From Dehalococcoides mccartyi (GTDB taxonomy: Bacteria > Chloroflexota > Dehalococcoidia > UBA2979): DNA of 18,576 bases. The stretch lies in the NCBI GenBank assembly GCA_945888895.1, contig CAMDAY010000015.1, positions 1 through 18,576 on the forward strand, read 5' to 3'. Positions 6,320-13,397 of this stretch are shown here, piece after piece (within the stretch, counting starts at the first letter, position 1; every line of letters begins with the position of its first letter). A program made the position numbers and the translations under genes. The notes beneath the pieces were generated by a model. It was not told the DNA's origin and did not search any database. It saw nothing but the letters and a program-made list of their open reading frames with translations.

Positions 6320-7123
6320 TTAGATCTCGGCGTGGGGGCGGTACTTCGCGGGAGCGAGGCCGGCGTTGAGCATGCCGCCGTCGATGGCGAAGTCCTGTCC
6401 GGTGACGTAGGACGATGCGTCCGAGGCGAGGTAGACCGCCAGCGGCCCCATCTCCCACCACTCGCCGACGCGGTTCGCGGGGATGAAGCCCCCCTGCTGC
6501 GCGCGCCTCGCACGCTCCTGGTCATCGGCGGGGTCACGCTGGGCGACGATGCCCGGCGAGATGCAGTTCACGCGGATCTTGTGCGGCGCGAGGGCGCCCG
6601 AGAGCACCTTCGTCAGCGACAGCACGCCGCCCTTCGCCGTACCGTAGGCCCAGCGCTTGCTGGCGCGGTAGCCGCCCGCGGATGACAGCGTGATCAGCGT
6701 GCCACCCTTGCCGCTCTCCACCATCACCTTCGAGGCGGCACGGCAGGTGTAGAACGCGGATTTGAGGTTGTTGGCAAGCACCTCCTCGAACGCCGAGTCG
6801 GGCCACTCCCAGAACTCGGCGTCGACGCCGCCGCCCATGCCGGCATTGGCGAAGCAGGCGTCGAGGCCGCCGTACTCGCGCACGCATGCCTCGACCATCG
6901 CGTTCACCTGTGCGGAGTCGGTCATGTCCCCGCTGAACGAGGTGGCCGTGCCGCCCGCGTCGCGGATCTCCTGCACCGTGCGATCCAGCTGCTCCTGGGT
7001 GCGCGCGGCGATCATCACGTTCGCTCCCGCGGCAGCAAGCGCGTGCGCCATGCCTCGACCGAGGCCGCGACCACCGCCGGTGACGAGGACGGCCTTGCCG
7101 TCCAACCTGAATTGATCCAGCAC
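6320..7123 (-). CDS. Short-chain dehydrogenase/reductase, intact active site (first gene of operon)
   Basis: A 267-aa SDR with a complete active site: TGGGRGLG at 15-22, NAG at 93-95, Asn119 (NNLKSAF), Ser147/148 (LITLSSAGGY), Tyr160 and Lys164 in YGTAK, and the cofactor-site PG in VNCISPGIV. The C-terminus carries GQDFAIDGGMLNAG and a short basic tail. I chose GTG 7123-7121 because GAGG lies 5 bases upstream and the next residues begin the usual first strand; no in-frame ATG occurs before residue 25. It is 9 bases from SDR2, so this gene leads a four-gene operon. The substrate is not predictable. The Arg at 41 after the second strand leans toward NADP(H), weakly. Confidence 0.92.
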   Translation of the reverse strand: MLDQFRLDGKAVLVTGGGRGLGRGMAHALAAAGANVMIAARTQEQLDRTVQEIRDAGGTATSFSGDMTDSAQVNAMVEACVREYGGLDACFANAGMGGGVDAEFWEWPDSAFEEVLANNLKSAFYTCRAASKVMVESGKGGTLITLSSAGGYRASKRWAYGTAKGGVLSLTKVLSGALAPHKIRVNCISPGIVAQRDPADDQERARRAQQGGFIPANRVGEWWEMGPLAVYLASDASSYVTGQDFAIDGGMLNAGLAPAKYRPHAEI

Positions 7124-7160
7124 GACAACCTCGATTCGGGGCGATGGATGCGGAGCGCCA

Positions 7161-7189
7161 GTTATAGCAGCACGGAGCGACGAGGCACA
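7161..7189 (-). promoter_or_regulatory. Possible promoter of the SDR operon
   Basis: TATAAC (7166-7161) on the minus strand is a good -10 box in an otherwise GC-rich 87-base divergent gap, about 38 bases before the GTG start. The -35 region (TGTGCC at 7189-7184) is poor, so an activator or alternative sigma factor may be needed. The same AT-rich spot is nearly palindromic (GTTATAGC) and could serve the divergent gene too. Confidence 0.3.
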
Positions 7190-7210
7190 TCGAGAGGACG
7201 TGCGGCTACG

Positions 7211-7891
7211 ATGGCCCCTATGCGTGAGCTGGAGATGGCCGAGTGGCTGCAGCACTACCTGCCTTCGATCCCGCCGATGTGGGGCGAGGGGTCGACGTGT
7301 TGGATTGAGCGGATGAAGACGCGCCGCGCGGAGCACAACCCGCCGTTCTACTGGCTGGGCCGCGCGCTCGACCTCGTCGAGGCGGACGGGGCCTCGGAGG
7401 TGATGCGCGCGCGGCTGCTCGCGGCACACGGCGACGAAGTCTGCCACCGCGGCGAACGCGACGACGCGGCGCAGCGCGTCCTGTCCGAGGCGTGCGCCTT
7501 CGCATGGACCCACACGCACCTCGGCGTCCCGACGATCGAGGCGGCAGCGCCCGGCACGTCGATCGAGAGCGACCGCATTCGCCTCGCCGTCCCGGACCAC
7601 GAGACGTACGTGCTGCCCGCGCGCCTGCGCGTCGCGAACGCGATGCGCCCGATCTTCGACGACATCGCTGACGAGGCGCAGCTCGCCGCAGACCTGCTGC
7701 CGAGGGTCTCCGGGCGCCTCCTCTACCTCGACATGTGGTACGGCCGCGAGTACCCGAACAGCGTCGGCTACGACCTCGACCTGACGGAGCCGGTGCAGGC
7801 GGCGCTGCGGCATTCCTGCAGCGAGCAGCACATCGGCCACGTGTTCACGCGGCCGTTCCAGTGGGGTAATCCGGTGGAGACGCACTACTAG
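7211..7891 (+). CDS. Unknown protein, 226 aa
   Basis: Strong coding bias and an acceptable start at ATG 7211, with GAGAGGA 12 bases upstream (a long spacing; ATG 7220 is in frame and possible). The product is soluble and rich in Trp, His and Tyr. Visible stretches: WGEGSTCWIERM (24-35), FYWLGRALDLVE (46-57), FAWTHTHLGVPTI (97-109), MRPIFDDIADEAQLAADLLP (145-164), LYLDMWYGREYPNSVGYDLDL (171-191) and a C-terminal QWGNPVETHY. THTH and the scattered acidic residues could bind metal, but I recognise no family motif. It is divergent from the SDR operon, and a VOC-fold gene follows after 40 bases on the same strand, so the two may be co-transcribed. Confidence 0.75.
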   Translation: MAPMRELEMAEWLQHYLPSIPPMWGEGSTCWIERMKTRRAEHNPPFYWLGRALDLVEADGASEVMRARLLAAHGDEVCHRGERDDAAQRVLSEACAFAWTHTHLGVPTIEAAAPGTSIESDRIRLAVPDHETYVLPARLRVANAMRPIFDDIADEAQLAADLLPRVSGRLLYLDMWYGREYPNSVGYDLDLTEPVQAALRHSCSEQHIGHVFTRPFQWGNPVETHY

Positions 7892-7931
7892 GCGCGGCAG
7901 CAAACGGTGCCCCCCGCGAAGGAGACATAGC

Positions 7932-8318
7932 ATGACGAATTCGAACGACCTCTCGCTGTCCTCGCTGCTGCAGCTGTCGATGCCCGTCGAGGACATCGAC
8001 CGCGCTGTGGCGTTCTACCGCGATGTGCTGGGCGCGCGGTTCCTGTTCCAGGCAGGAACGCTGGGGTTCTTCGACCTTGACGGCGTGCGGCTGATGCTGG
8101 CGGTGCCGGAGGGCGAGGGCGGGGCGGGCGGCTCGGTGTTGTACTTCCGCGTGCCGGACGTCCTCGCCGCGCACGGGGTGATGCGCGCGCGCGGCGTGAC
8201 CTTCGAGGCCGACCCGCACGTCGTCCACCGCGACGACCGTCACGAGCTGTGGATGGCCTTCTTCAAGGACAGCGAGGGGAACCTGCTGGCGCTCTCGGGC
8301 GAGAAGTCGCTGGCGTAA
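7932..8318 (+). CDS. VOC-fold (glyoxalase/bleomycin-resistance-like) protein
   Basis: A 128-aa single-module vicinal-oxygen-chelate protein; two modules usually form an active dimer. Diagnostic stretches: MPVEDIDRAVAFYRDVLGAR (17-36), FFDLDGVRLMLAVPE (46-60), VLYFRVPDV (69-77) and the C-terminal FFKDSEGNLLALSGE (110-124). The family includes isomerases, dioxygenases and drug-binding proteins. The usual first-strand metal His is Gln14 here, and the Glu common after GN-hydrophobic at the end is Ala120, so this copy may not use the standard metal site. ATG 7932 is preceded by GAAGGAGA about 6 bases upstream. It converges on the GcvT-like gene, 35 bases away. Confidence 0.88.
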   Translation: MTNSNDLSLSSLLQLSMPVEDIDRAVAFYRDVLGARFLFQAGTLGFFDLDGVRLMLAVPEGEGGAGGSVLYFRVPDVLAAHGVMRARGVTFEADPHVVHRDDRHELWMAFFKDSEGNLLALSGEKSLA

Positions 8319-8353
8319 TGCGCGCGCGCCCGAACCGGGAGCCCTCTGGCTGG

Positions 8354-9604
8354 CTACTTCGCAATCGCTCCACGGGGCCCGGCGACAAACGGCAGGTCGA
8401 CGACGGTCGCCGGCTGGGGGACGCCGTCCGTGTCGACCTCGACGCGATCGAGGTGGGGCGGGAGGTAGGCGACGGCGATGCCGGTGCCGAGCACCGGGGA
8501 GAAGGCGGCGCTCACGCACGCGCCAACATCGAGGCCGCTGGCGGTGACGCGGGAGCCGCGCTTGGCGAGGCGCGGGCCTTCGAGGCGCAGTCCTCGAAGG
8601 ATGCGCTCGATCGGTACGCCCTTACGGAGCGCACGAAGTGCCTCGGCGCCGGGGAAGTCGCGCGGGCCCTCGGGGCCGTCGAAGTCCACGAGCGCTTCGA
8701 GGCCGGCGTGGAACGGCGTGGCCGGGACGGGGGCCTCGGTCGGAGCCTCGATCAGGCCGGCCTCGAGGCGCATCACGTCGTAGGCGGCGAGACCGGCGGG
8801 CTCGATCTGCGCGGCGGCGGCCTGCTCCCAGATGTGCTCACCGACCTCAGGCGAGACGAGGAACAGGTAGCCGTCCTCGCCCATCTCACCGTGATGCGCG
8901 ACCAGCGCGCGGAAGCCGCCGAGCAGCATCTCGTGCGCCTCGCCGAGGGGCACCGCGCCCGGGATCGTCGGCCCAACGACACCCTCGAGGAGCTTCGCGG
9001 CCTGCGGGCCCTGCACCGACAGCAGCACCGACTCGGTCAGGCGGTCACGCACCTCGACGCCGTCCTCGAGGCGCACGGCCGCCTCGATCTCCTCGCGCAG
9101 GCGCACCTGCGCGCGCGGGCCGGTGATCACGAGCCAGCGGGCCTCGTCGATGTGCACGAGCGTGGGGATGTCGAGGATCGAGCCGTCCTCGCGACACGCG
9201 ACGGCGCGCGTGATCGTGCCGGGGGCGAGGCGGCGAGCGTCCGTCGCCAGCACGCGTGCGAGTACCTCGGCGGCGCGGTCGCCGGTGACGTAGAACCGCC
9301 CGAGGTGTGACCGGTCGAGGATCACGGCGCGCTCGCGCGCGGCCTCCTGCTCGTCGTACGCGCCCGCGAACCAGAGCGGCACGGTGAAGGCGTGGACGGG
9401 CGCGGGGTGCCACCGGTTCTTCAGGTGCATGGAGGCCAGCGCGAGCACGTTGGTCTGGATCGGCCCCTGCCCCAGCTCATGCCCGGAGCCGTGCGCGTGC
9501 TGATGGGCATCCTCGCCGTGGTCATGGTCGTGCCCACGCGAGCCCGACGGGGCGTGACCATGCCCGTCGTCAGGCTGGATCACCGGGAGGAAGTCGAACG
9601 TCAC
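8354..9604 (-). CDS. GcvT-family (aminomethyltransferase-like) protein with His-rich N-terminus
   Basis: A 416-aa protein. Residues about 68-330 match the folate-binding GcvT domain: ILDRSHLGRFYVTGDRAAEVL (95-115), EDGSILDIPTLV (139-150), LSVQGPQAAKLLEGVVG (195-211), and MRLEAGLIEAPTEAPVPATP followed by PGAEALRALRKG. Residues about 335-410 match the C-terminal barrel (LRGLRLEG, ASGLDVGACVSAAFSPVLG, IAVAYL). Relatives move one-carbon units to tetrahydrofolate in the glycine cleavage system, sarcosine or dimethylglycine oxidation and DMSP demethylation; the substrate here is unknown. Residues 15-42 hold nine His with Asp/Glu/Gly, a likely metal-binding segment. The GTG start lies 4 bases after the MBL gene stop, with GAGG 7 bases upstream. 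The next in-frame ATG (codon 59) has no ribosome-binding site. Confidence 0.87.
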   Translation of the reverse strand: MTFDFLPVIQPDDGHGHAPSGSRGHDHDHGEDAHQHAHGSGHELGQGPIQTNVLALASMHLKNRWHPAPVHAFTVPLWFAGAYDEQEAARERAVILDRSHLGRFYVTGDRAAEVLARVLATDARRLAPGTITRAVACREDGSILDIPTLVHIDEARWLVITGPRAQVRLREEIEAAVRLEDGVEVRDRLTESVLLSVQGPQAAKLLEGVVGPTIPGAVPLGEAHEMLLGGFRALVAHHGEMGEDGYLFLVSPEVGEHIWEQAAAAQIEPAGLAAYDVMRLEAGLIEAPTEAPVPATPFHAGLEALVDFDGPEGPRDFPGAEALRALRKGVPIERILRGLRLEGPRLAKRGSRVTASGLDVGACVSAAFSPVLGTGIAVAYLPPHLDRVEVDTDGVPQPATVVDLPFVAGPRGAIAK

Positions 9605-9608
9605 GCGG

Positions 9609-10508
9609 CTACCTCGACCCGTCGAGGGGCGGTTCGTCGACCCACTTGCGGAAGCCCTCGGGTGTGCGGGTCATGCGACCGACGCCGGGGTATGCGCCGT
9701 GCGTGTACGCGACGAGCGCGCCTGCCTCAATGCACTCGTCCATGAGCTTGCGCTTCGTCTCCAGCGAGACCAGCGGCAGCGTGTCGAACGAGCTGATCCA
9801 CGGTGGGCGCTCGAGCTGCACCTGGTGCTGCGCCATGTCGCCGAGGTATACGCCCCACTCCTGCCCGGAGCGGATGACGACGGTGCTGTGCCCGGCGGTG
9901 TGACCGGGCGCAGGCACGAAGATCAGCTCGTCGGTGATCGCGTGCTCGCCGTCGATCAATTCGAGGCGATCCGCGATCGGATCGAGGTTCCTCGACAGGT
10001 ACGTCGCGCGCGTGCGCTCGTTGGCGTGGTTGGCCTCGTCCCACTCGGTGCGGTTGATCACGTAGGTCGCGTTGGGGAACGTGGGCACGAAGCGCTCCGC
10101 TCCCTCCCCGGCAGAGGCGCCGCCCACCTCGACGCTCGTGTTCCACCCGCAGTGGTCGAAGTGCAGGTGCGTGTTCACGACGACGTCGATGTCCGCGGGG
10201 GCGACGCCGATCGCGGCGAGCGAGGTCAGTAACGTGCCGTCGTCCGCCAAAGTGGCGACATCACGGTCCCCGGGCTTGCCACCGATGCCAGTCTCGATGA
10301 GCACGGTCTTGCCTCGAGAGCGCAGGAGCAGGCAGTTCAGGCCGAGGGGGATGCGGTAGCGCTCGTCCATCGGTGGGGCGACACGCTCCCACATGACGCG
10401 CGGCACGAGGCCGAACACGGCACCGGCGTCCTGCCAGAACATGCCGTCGTTGACGACGGTGAGGTCGACGGCGCCGACCTTGAACTTCGCGCCGGAGGGG
10501 ATGCTCAT
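9609..10508 (-). CDS. MBL-fold metallo-hydrolase
   Basis: A 299-aa metallo-beta-lactamase-fold hydrolase. The metal site is complete: THLHFDH gives His114, His116, Asp118 and His119; His203 lies in APGHTAGHS, Asp224 in LGDMAQH and His270 in YTHGAYPG. The layout, with a 45-residue N-terminal region before NCLLLRSRGKTVLIETGIGG, resembles lactonase/esterase-type family members (the quorum-quenching lactonase group and relatives). No signal peptide is seen, so it is cytoplasmic. The start ATG has a weak AAGGCGG upstream. Its stop is 4 bases before the GcvT-like gene, so the two are one operon and may act on the same compound. The second MBL gene upstream is a paralogue but is separated by 301 bases of repeats. 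Confidence 0.9.
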   Translation of the reverse strand: MSIPSGAKFKVGAVDLTVVNDGMFWQDAGAVFGLVPRVMWERVAPPMDERYRIPLGLNCLLLRSRGKTVLIETGIGGKPGDRDVATLADDGTLLTSLAAIGVAPADIDVVVNTHLHFDHCGWNTSVEVGGASAGEGAERFVPTFPNATYVINRTEWDEANHANERTRATYLSRNLDPIADRLELIDGEHAITDELIFVPAPGHTAGHSTVVIRSGQEWGVYLGDMAQHQVQLERPPWISSFDTLPLVSLETKRKLMDECIEAGALVAYTHGAYPGVGRMTRTPEGFRKWVDEPPLDGSR

Positions 10509-10584
10509 GGGTGTCCGCCTTCAGCGGTGAGGATGCCACGTCGTGTTCGCTGGCGCAGCGCACGAACCGTTCGAGGTGACGAGA

Positions 10585-10670
10585 GGGGCGGCCCATCCCC
10601 CCTGCCCCCTTCCCGGCGCGGGAAGGGGAGATGAATCACGGAGGCAGAAGCCTTCGGCCTGCTCTCTCCC
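10585..10670 (+). repeat. Type I structured repeat, copy b
   Basis: GGGGCGGCCCATCCCC lead, stem CCCCTTCCCG/CGGGAAGGGG near 10606-10627, then a second hairpin GCAGAAGCC-TTC-GGCCTGC near 10644-10662. The TTC loop is kept while the stem differs entirely from copy a and contains a 2-base bulge. Confidence 0.65.
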
Positions 10671-10691
10671 GCGACGCAGGAGATGCCTTCT

Positions 10692-10795
10692 GAGTCCGGA
10701 TCCGGCCCCCTCCCCCCTCGTGGGGGAGGGTCGGGGTGGGGGGCCCTCTGGCTCCCTCGCCTGCGAAGCGGGAGAGGGCGGGGGGTGAGGGCTTC
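10692..10795 (-). repeat. Two tandem type III palindromic repeats (reversed)
   Basis: First unit: CCCTCCCCC (10708-10716) with GGGGGAGGG (10722-10730). Second unit: a stem around CCCTCGCCTGC-GAA-GCGGGAGAGGG near 10753-10777. Both carry the CCCCACCCC-like lead when read on the minus strand. With copy b of type I they fill the 10509-10809 gap between the two MBL genes. Confidence 0.7.
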
Positions 10796-10809
10796 CGGCT
10801 CTGCCTCCG

Positions 10810-11667
10810 CTACCTGCCGATGCCCTCCCAGCGGTAGCCCTCCGGCACGCGGCGGACGTAGCCGAGGGTGAGGATCGGGAAGTGACCGCCCGTGACCATC
10901 GAACCGCGGTCGGCGGCGAGGGCGGAGAGCTTGCCACGCGAGCGCGTGGACTCCGCGGGGTCGAGGTCGACGCCGGGGATCCAGTCGTGGTGCTCGAAGT
11001 GCACGGGGTGGTGCGCGGCGTCGCCGACGATGAGCACCTCGGCGCCCCCGGACGAGACGATGTACGAGGTGTGCCCGGGCGTGTGGCCCGGCGTGGCGAA
11101 TGCGGTGATGCCGGGGAGCACCTCGACGTCGCCGTCGAAGGTCTTGATGTGGCCAGCGGCCGCGATCGGTACGGTGTGCTTCGCGGCGGTCTCGGTGCGC
11201 TCCTCGCCCTTCGGCGCGCCGTTCTGCCAGTAGTCCAGTTCCTTCGCGGCGATATGGAACGTGGCGTTCGGGAACGTCACGACCTCCTTTCCGTTCGCGT
11301 CGGTCACCACGTTCCAGCCGATGTGGTCACCGTGGAGGTGGGTGTGAATCACGTCCGTGATCTCCCCGGGCTTCACGCCCGCCTCGGCCAGCCGGAGGTC
11401 GAGCTCGCCGCCGCCGAGGATGCCCATCGCCTTCGCGGGCGCGCCGTAGCCGGAGTCGATGAGGATGCTTCGCCCGCCCGAGCGAATCAGGAACGTGCCG
11501 AAGTTGAAGGGGACGCCCTCGTCCGGGCTGGCGATGCCGAGGGCGGCGGTCCAGAGCGTGGGGTCGACGCCGTTGAAGAACCCGCCGAGGGCACGCTCCG
11601 GCGCGCCGTCCGACAGCGCGATGATCTCCTGGCTGCCGACCGTGAACTTCTCAAAGAGCCGGGACAT
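10810..11667 (-). CDS. MBL-fold metallo-hydrolase, second paralogue
   Basis: A 285-aa MBL-fold hydrolase with a full dinuclear metal site: HTHLHGDH gives His110, His112, Asp114 and His115; His195 lies in TPGHTPGHT, Asp216 in VGDAAHH, and His262 in TGGHFP. VPFNFGTFLIRSGGRSILIDSGYG (52-75) is the usual second strand pair. No signal peptide is present. It shares its layout with the downstream MBL gene but diverges enough to suggest an old duplication or separate acquisition. ATG 11667 has GAGGGAGA about 7 bases upstream. The 209-base gap to the divergent ilvE gene must hold its promoter, which I cannot place with confidence. The probable substrate class is lactones or esters; the exact one is unknown. 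Confidence 0.9.
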   Translation of the reverse strand: MSRLFEKFTVGSQEIIALSDGAPERALGGFFNGVDPTLWTAALGIASPDEGVPFNFGTFLIRSGGRSILIDSGYGAPAKAMGILGGGELDLRLAEAGVKPGEITDVIHTHLHGDHIGWNVVTDANGKEVVTFPNATFHIAAKELDYWQNGAPKGEERTETAAKHTVPIAAAGHIKTFDGDVEVLPGITAFATPGHTPGHTSYIVSSGGAEVLIVGDAAHHPVHFEHHDWIPGVDLDPAESTRSRGKLSALAADRGSMVTGGHFPILTLGYVRRVPEGYRWEGIGR

Positions 11668-11780
11668 GGGCGCTCTCCCTCGGGGTGACGATGCGTCTGC
11701 TGATAGGTCTGCGGGGGTGGGGTGAATCGGCCGTCAGCATACGCGGTGGCGTGAGTGCGTTCGCCTCGAATCGGGCGCGC

Positions 11781-11825
11781 TTGCCGGGCTCTTTCACGCA
11801 ATCCTATGATTCCAGACACTCTGGA
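11781..11825 (+). promoter_or_regulatory. Promoter of ilvE with palindrome at the start site
   Basis: TTGCCG (11781-11786), an 18-base spacer and TATGAT (11805-11810) form a good sigma-70-like promoter. The expected start, near 11817, falls in the palindrome TCCAGA-CAC-TCTGGA (11811-11825), where a bound repressor would block initiation. The untranslated leader would be about 60 bases. Confidence 0.6.
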
Positions 11826-11876
11826 GACGCCGCTTGGCGCCTCGAACCTCGCGCACGGCGCACAAAGGACCATCCG

Positions 11877-12821
11877 ATGCCGACCCCGACCGCGTTTTTT
11901 GAAGGCCAGTTCGTCCCGCTCGAGCAGGCGAACATCAACATCATGACCCACGCCTTCAACTACGGAACCGCGGTATTCGAGGGCATCCGCGGCAACTGGA
12001 ACGAGGAGCAGGGCGAACTCTACCTGTTCAAGGTGCGAGAGCACATCGAGCGCATCCGCCAGAGCGCGAAGATCATGCGCATGAGCATCCGCTACACCGA
12101 CGACGAGCTCGTCGAGTTCGTGGAGCAGGTCGCGCTGCGCAGCGGCTACCGCGAGGACGTCTACATCCGCCCGATGGTCTACAAGTCCACGAAGGCCGTC
12201 GGCGTGCGCATGCACAACCTGGACGACGAGTTCTTGCTGTTCGTCACGCCGTTCGGCGCGTACCTGGATCCGGACGCCGGCGCACGCTGCATGACCTCGT
12301 CGTGGCGGCGCGTCGATGACACCTCGATCCCGGCGCGCGCGAAGGTCACCGGCATCTACGTGAACAACGCGATGGCGAAAACCGAGGCGAACCTCAACGG
12401 GTTCGACGAGGCGATCATGCTGAACCAGGACGGCCACGTGTCGGAGGGCTCCGGCGAGAACATCATCATGCTGCGCCACGGGAAGCTGGTGAGCCCGTCC
12501 CCGAGCGACAACATCCTCGAGGGCATCACGCTCGACACCGCGCTGGCGCTGGCGAAGACGCACCTCGGGCTGGACGTGGAGCGCCGCTCGATCGACCGCA
12601 CGGAGCTGTACATCGCGGACGAGCTGTTCATGACCGGTACGGCCGCGCACGTGACGCCGATCACCGAGGTCGACCGCGTGCCGGTCGGCAACGGTGCGGT
12701 AGGCCCCGTCTCGAAGCAGATCCAGGACCTGTACTTCCAGATGATCACCGGCCGACTGCCGCAGTACCTCGACTGGCTGACGCCGGTCTTCAAGGACGCG
12801 CCGGTTGGGACGAAGAGCTAG
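11877..12821 (+). CDS. ilvE: Branched-chain amino-acid aminotransferase
   Basis: A 314-aa class IV PLP enzyme that interconverts Leu, Ile or Val with their 2-keto acids using glutamate/2-oxoglutarate, the last step of branched-chain synthesis. The PLP Lys is Lys156 in PARAKVTGIYVNNAMAK. Glu194 in VSEGSGENI contacts the pyridine nitrogen, and TGTAAHVTPITEVD (253-266) is the phosphate-binding and specificity loop. Near the N-terminus, HAFNYGTAVFEGIRG (25-39) is the family block around the substrate pocket. The length matches IlvE. ATG 11877 has AAAGGA (11864-11869) 7 bases upstream, which excludes earlier in-frame starts. It is a single-gene transcript with its own promoter and terminator, in the same window as ilvBN. 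Confidence 0.95.
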   Translation: MPTPTAFFEGQFVPLEQANINIMTHAFNYGTAVFEGIRGNWNEEQGELYLFKVREHIERIRQSAKIMRMSIRYTDDELVEFVEQVALRSGYREDVYIRPMVYKSTKAVGVRMHNLDDEFLLFVTPFGAYLDPDAGARCMTSSWRRVDDTSIPARAKVTGIYVNNAMAKTEANLNGFDEAIMLNQDGHVSEGSGENIIMLRHGKLVSPSPSDNILEGITLDTALALAKTHLGLDVERRSIDRTELYIADELFMTGTAAHVTPITEVDRVPVGNGAVGPVSKQIQDLYFQMITGRLPQYLDWLTPVFKDAPVGTKS

Positions 12822-12824
12822 CGC

Positions 12825-12848
12825 CCTCGACGCTGCGAGGCGTCGAGG
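12825..12848 (+). other. 9-bp hairpin just after ilvE
   Basis: CCTCGACGC (12825-12833) pairs exactly with GCGTCGAGG (12840-12848) across TGCGAG. It begins 4 bases after the ilvE stop and precedes the terminator by about 11 bases. It may protect the 3' end of the message. Confidence 0.5.
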
Positions 12849-12858
12849 TGCGCGGGGG

Positions 12859-12880
12859 AGGGGCCGAGAGGCCCCTTCTT
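12859..12880 (+). terminator. Intrinsic terminator of ilvE
   Basis: AGGGGCC-GAGA-GGCCCCT stem (12859-12876) with a GNRA-type tetraloop, followed by a short T-rich run, TTCTT. It lies about 40 bases after the ilvE stop. Confidence 0.7.
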
Positions 12881-12952
12881 CGTGTCCCGGACGGTCGAGG
12901 TACGCCGCCCTGCGGAGTGTCGTCGTTCGCTCGAAGGCATCGAGGCTTAACC

Positions 12953-13060
12953 GTGGGGCGGCCCACCCCTACCCCTCCCGGCGCGGGGGGCAGAAGGAGA
13001 GAACCAACTGTGGGGCGCTGCGCGCCCCACACCCCCAGCGGAGTTTGACAGTCTGCGAGC
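12953..13060 (+). repeat. Type II structured repeat, copy c
   Basis: CCGTGGGGCGGCCCACCCC lead, then GAGAACCAAC, the perfect 10-bp hairpin TGTGGGGCGC-TGC-GCGCCCCACA (13009-13031), then CAGCGGAGTTTGACAGTCTGC. The tail matches copy b almost exactly. Confidence 0.75.
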
Positions 13061-13070
13061 GGTTCCCAGA

Positions 13071-13118
13071 ACAGCCCCCTCACCCTGCCCTCTCCCACTG
13101 CGTGGGCGAGGGTTCTGA
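13071..13118 (+). repeat. Type III palindromic repeat, copy e
   Basis: CCCCCTCACC lead, then CCCTCTCCCAC (13088-13098), TGC, GTGGGCGAGGG (13102-13112), with one T/C mismatch. It follows a type II copy with about the same spacing as at 2377-2566. Confidence 0.7.
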
Positions 13119-13156
13119 GCGGCACACGGTGCACCCAGTTCGATTCCGACTTCGGG

Positions 13157-13240
13157 ATGCTTGAAGGGCGAAGCCCCTCAAGTCTCATCCCCCTTCCCGC
13201 GCAGGGAAGGGGGCACGGGGATGGGCCGCCTCGCGGGTTG
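13157..13240 (-). repeat. Type I structured repeat, copy c (reversed)
   Basis: On the minus strand it matches the copy at 1141: GGCGGCCCATCCCC, stem CCCCCTTCCC/GGGAAGGGGG (plus-strand 13189-13198 with 13204-13213) and a second hairpin, 13160-13169 with 13173-13182, again with loop TTC on the element strand. Types II, III and I together fill 12950-13240. The remaining 13241-13397 holds a short palindrome CCCGTACGGG (13311-13320) and a possible -10 TACACT (13330-13335) for the next gene. Confidence 0.7.
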
Positions 13241-13397
13241 AACCTCGACCGTATCAAGGTAGGACGCGCGCCCACCCGTTCCATCCCTCGACGGTCGTCG
13301 AGCGGCGAGGCCCGTACGGGCGGCTTCGGTACACTGGGACGGAGCGGCGCGACTCACTCGCGGCGCATGCGCTCCCCCGCATCTCAGGTGGCATCGA

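Noticed and set aside
10585..10795. Possible CRISPR array from repeated GC-rich blocks
   Set aside because: The units are individual palindromes of different sequence, without uniform direct repeats or regular spacers, and no cas gene is present.
11806..11876. An ATG inside the ilvE -10 box as the start of a leader peptide
   Set aside because: It lies upstream of the expected transcription start, has no ribosome-binding site, and has no run of Leu, Val or Ile codons or terminator after it.
13241..13397. Strong promoter for the PH-domain gene at TACACT (13330-13335)
   Set aside because: No recognisable -35 hexamer lies 16-18 bases upstream, so I mention it only as a possibility and do not list it.
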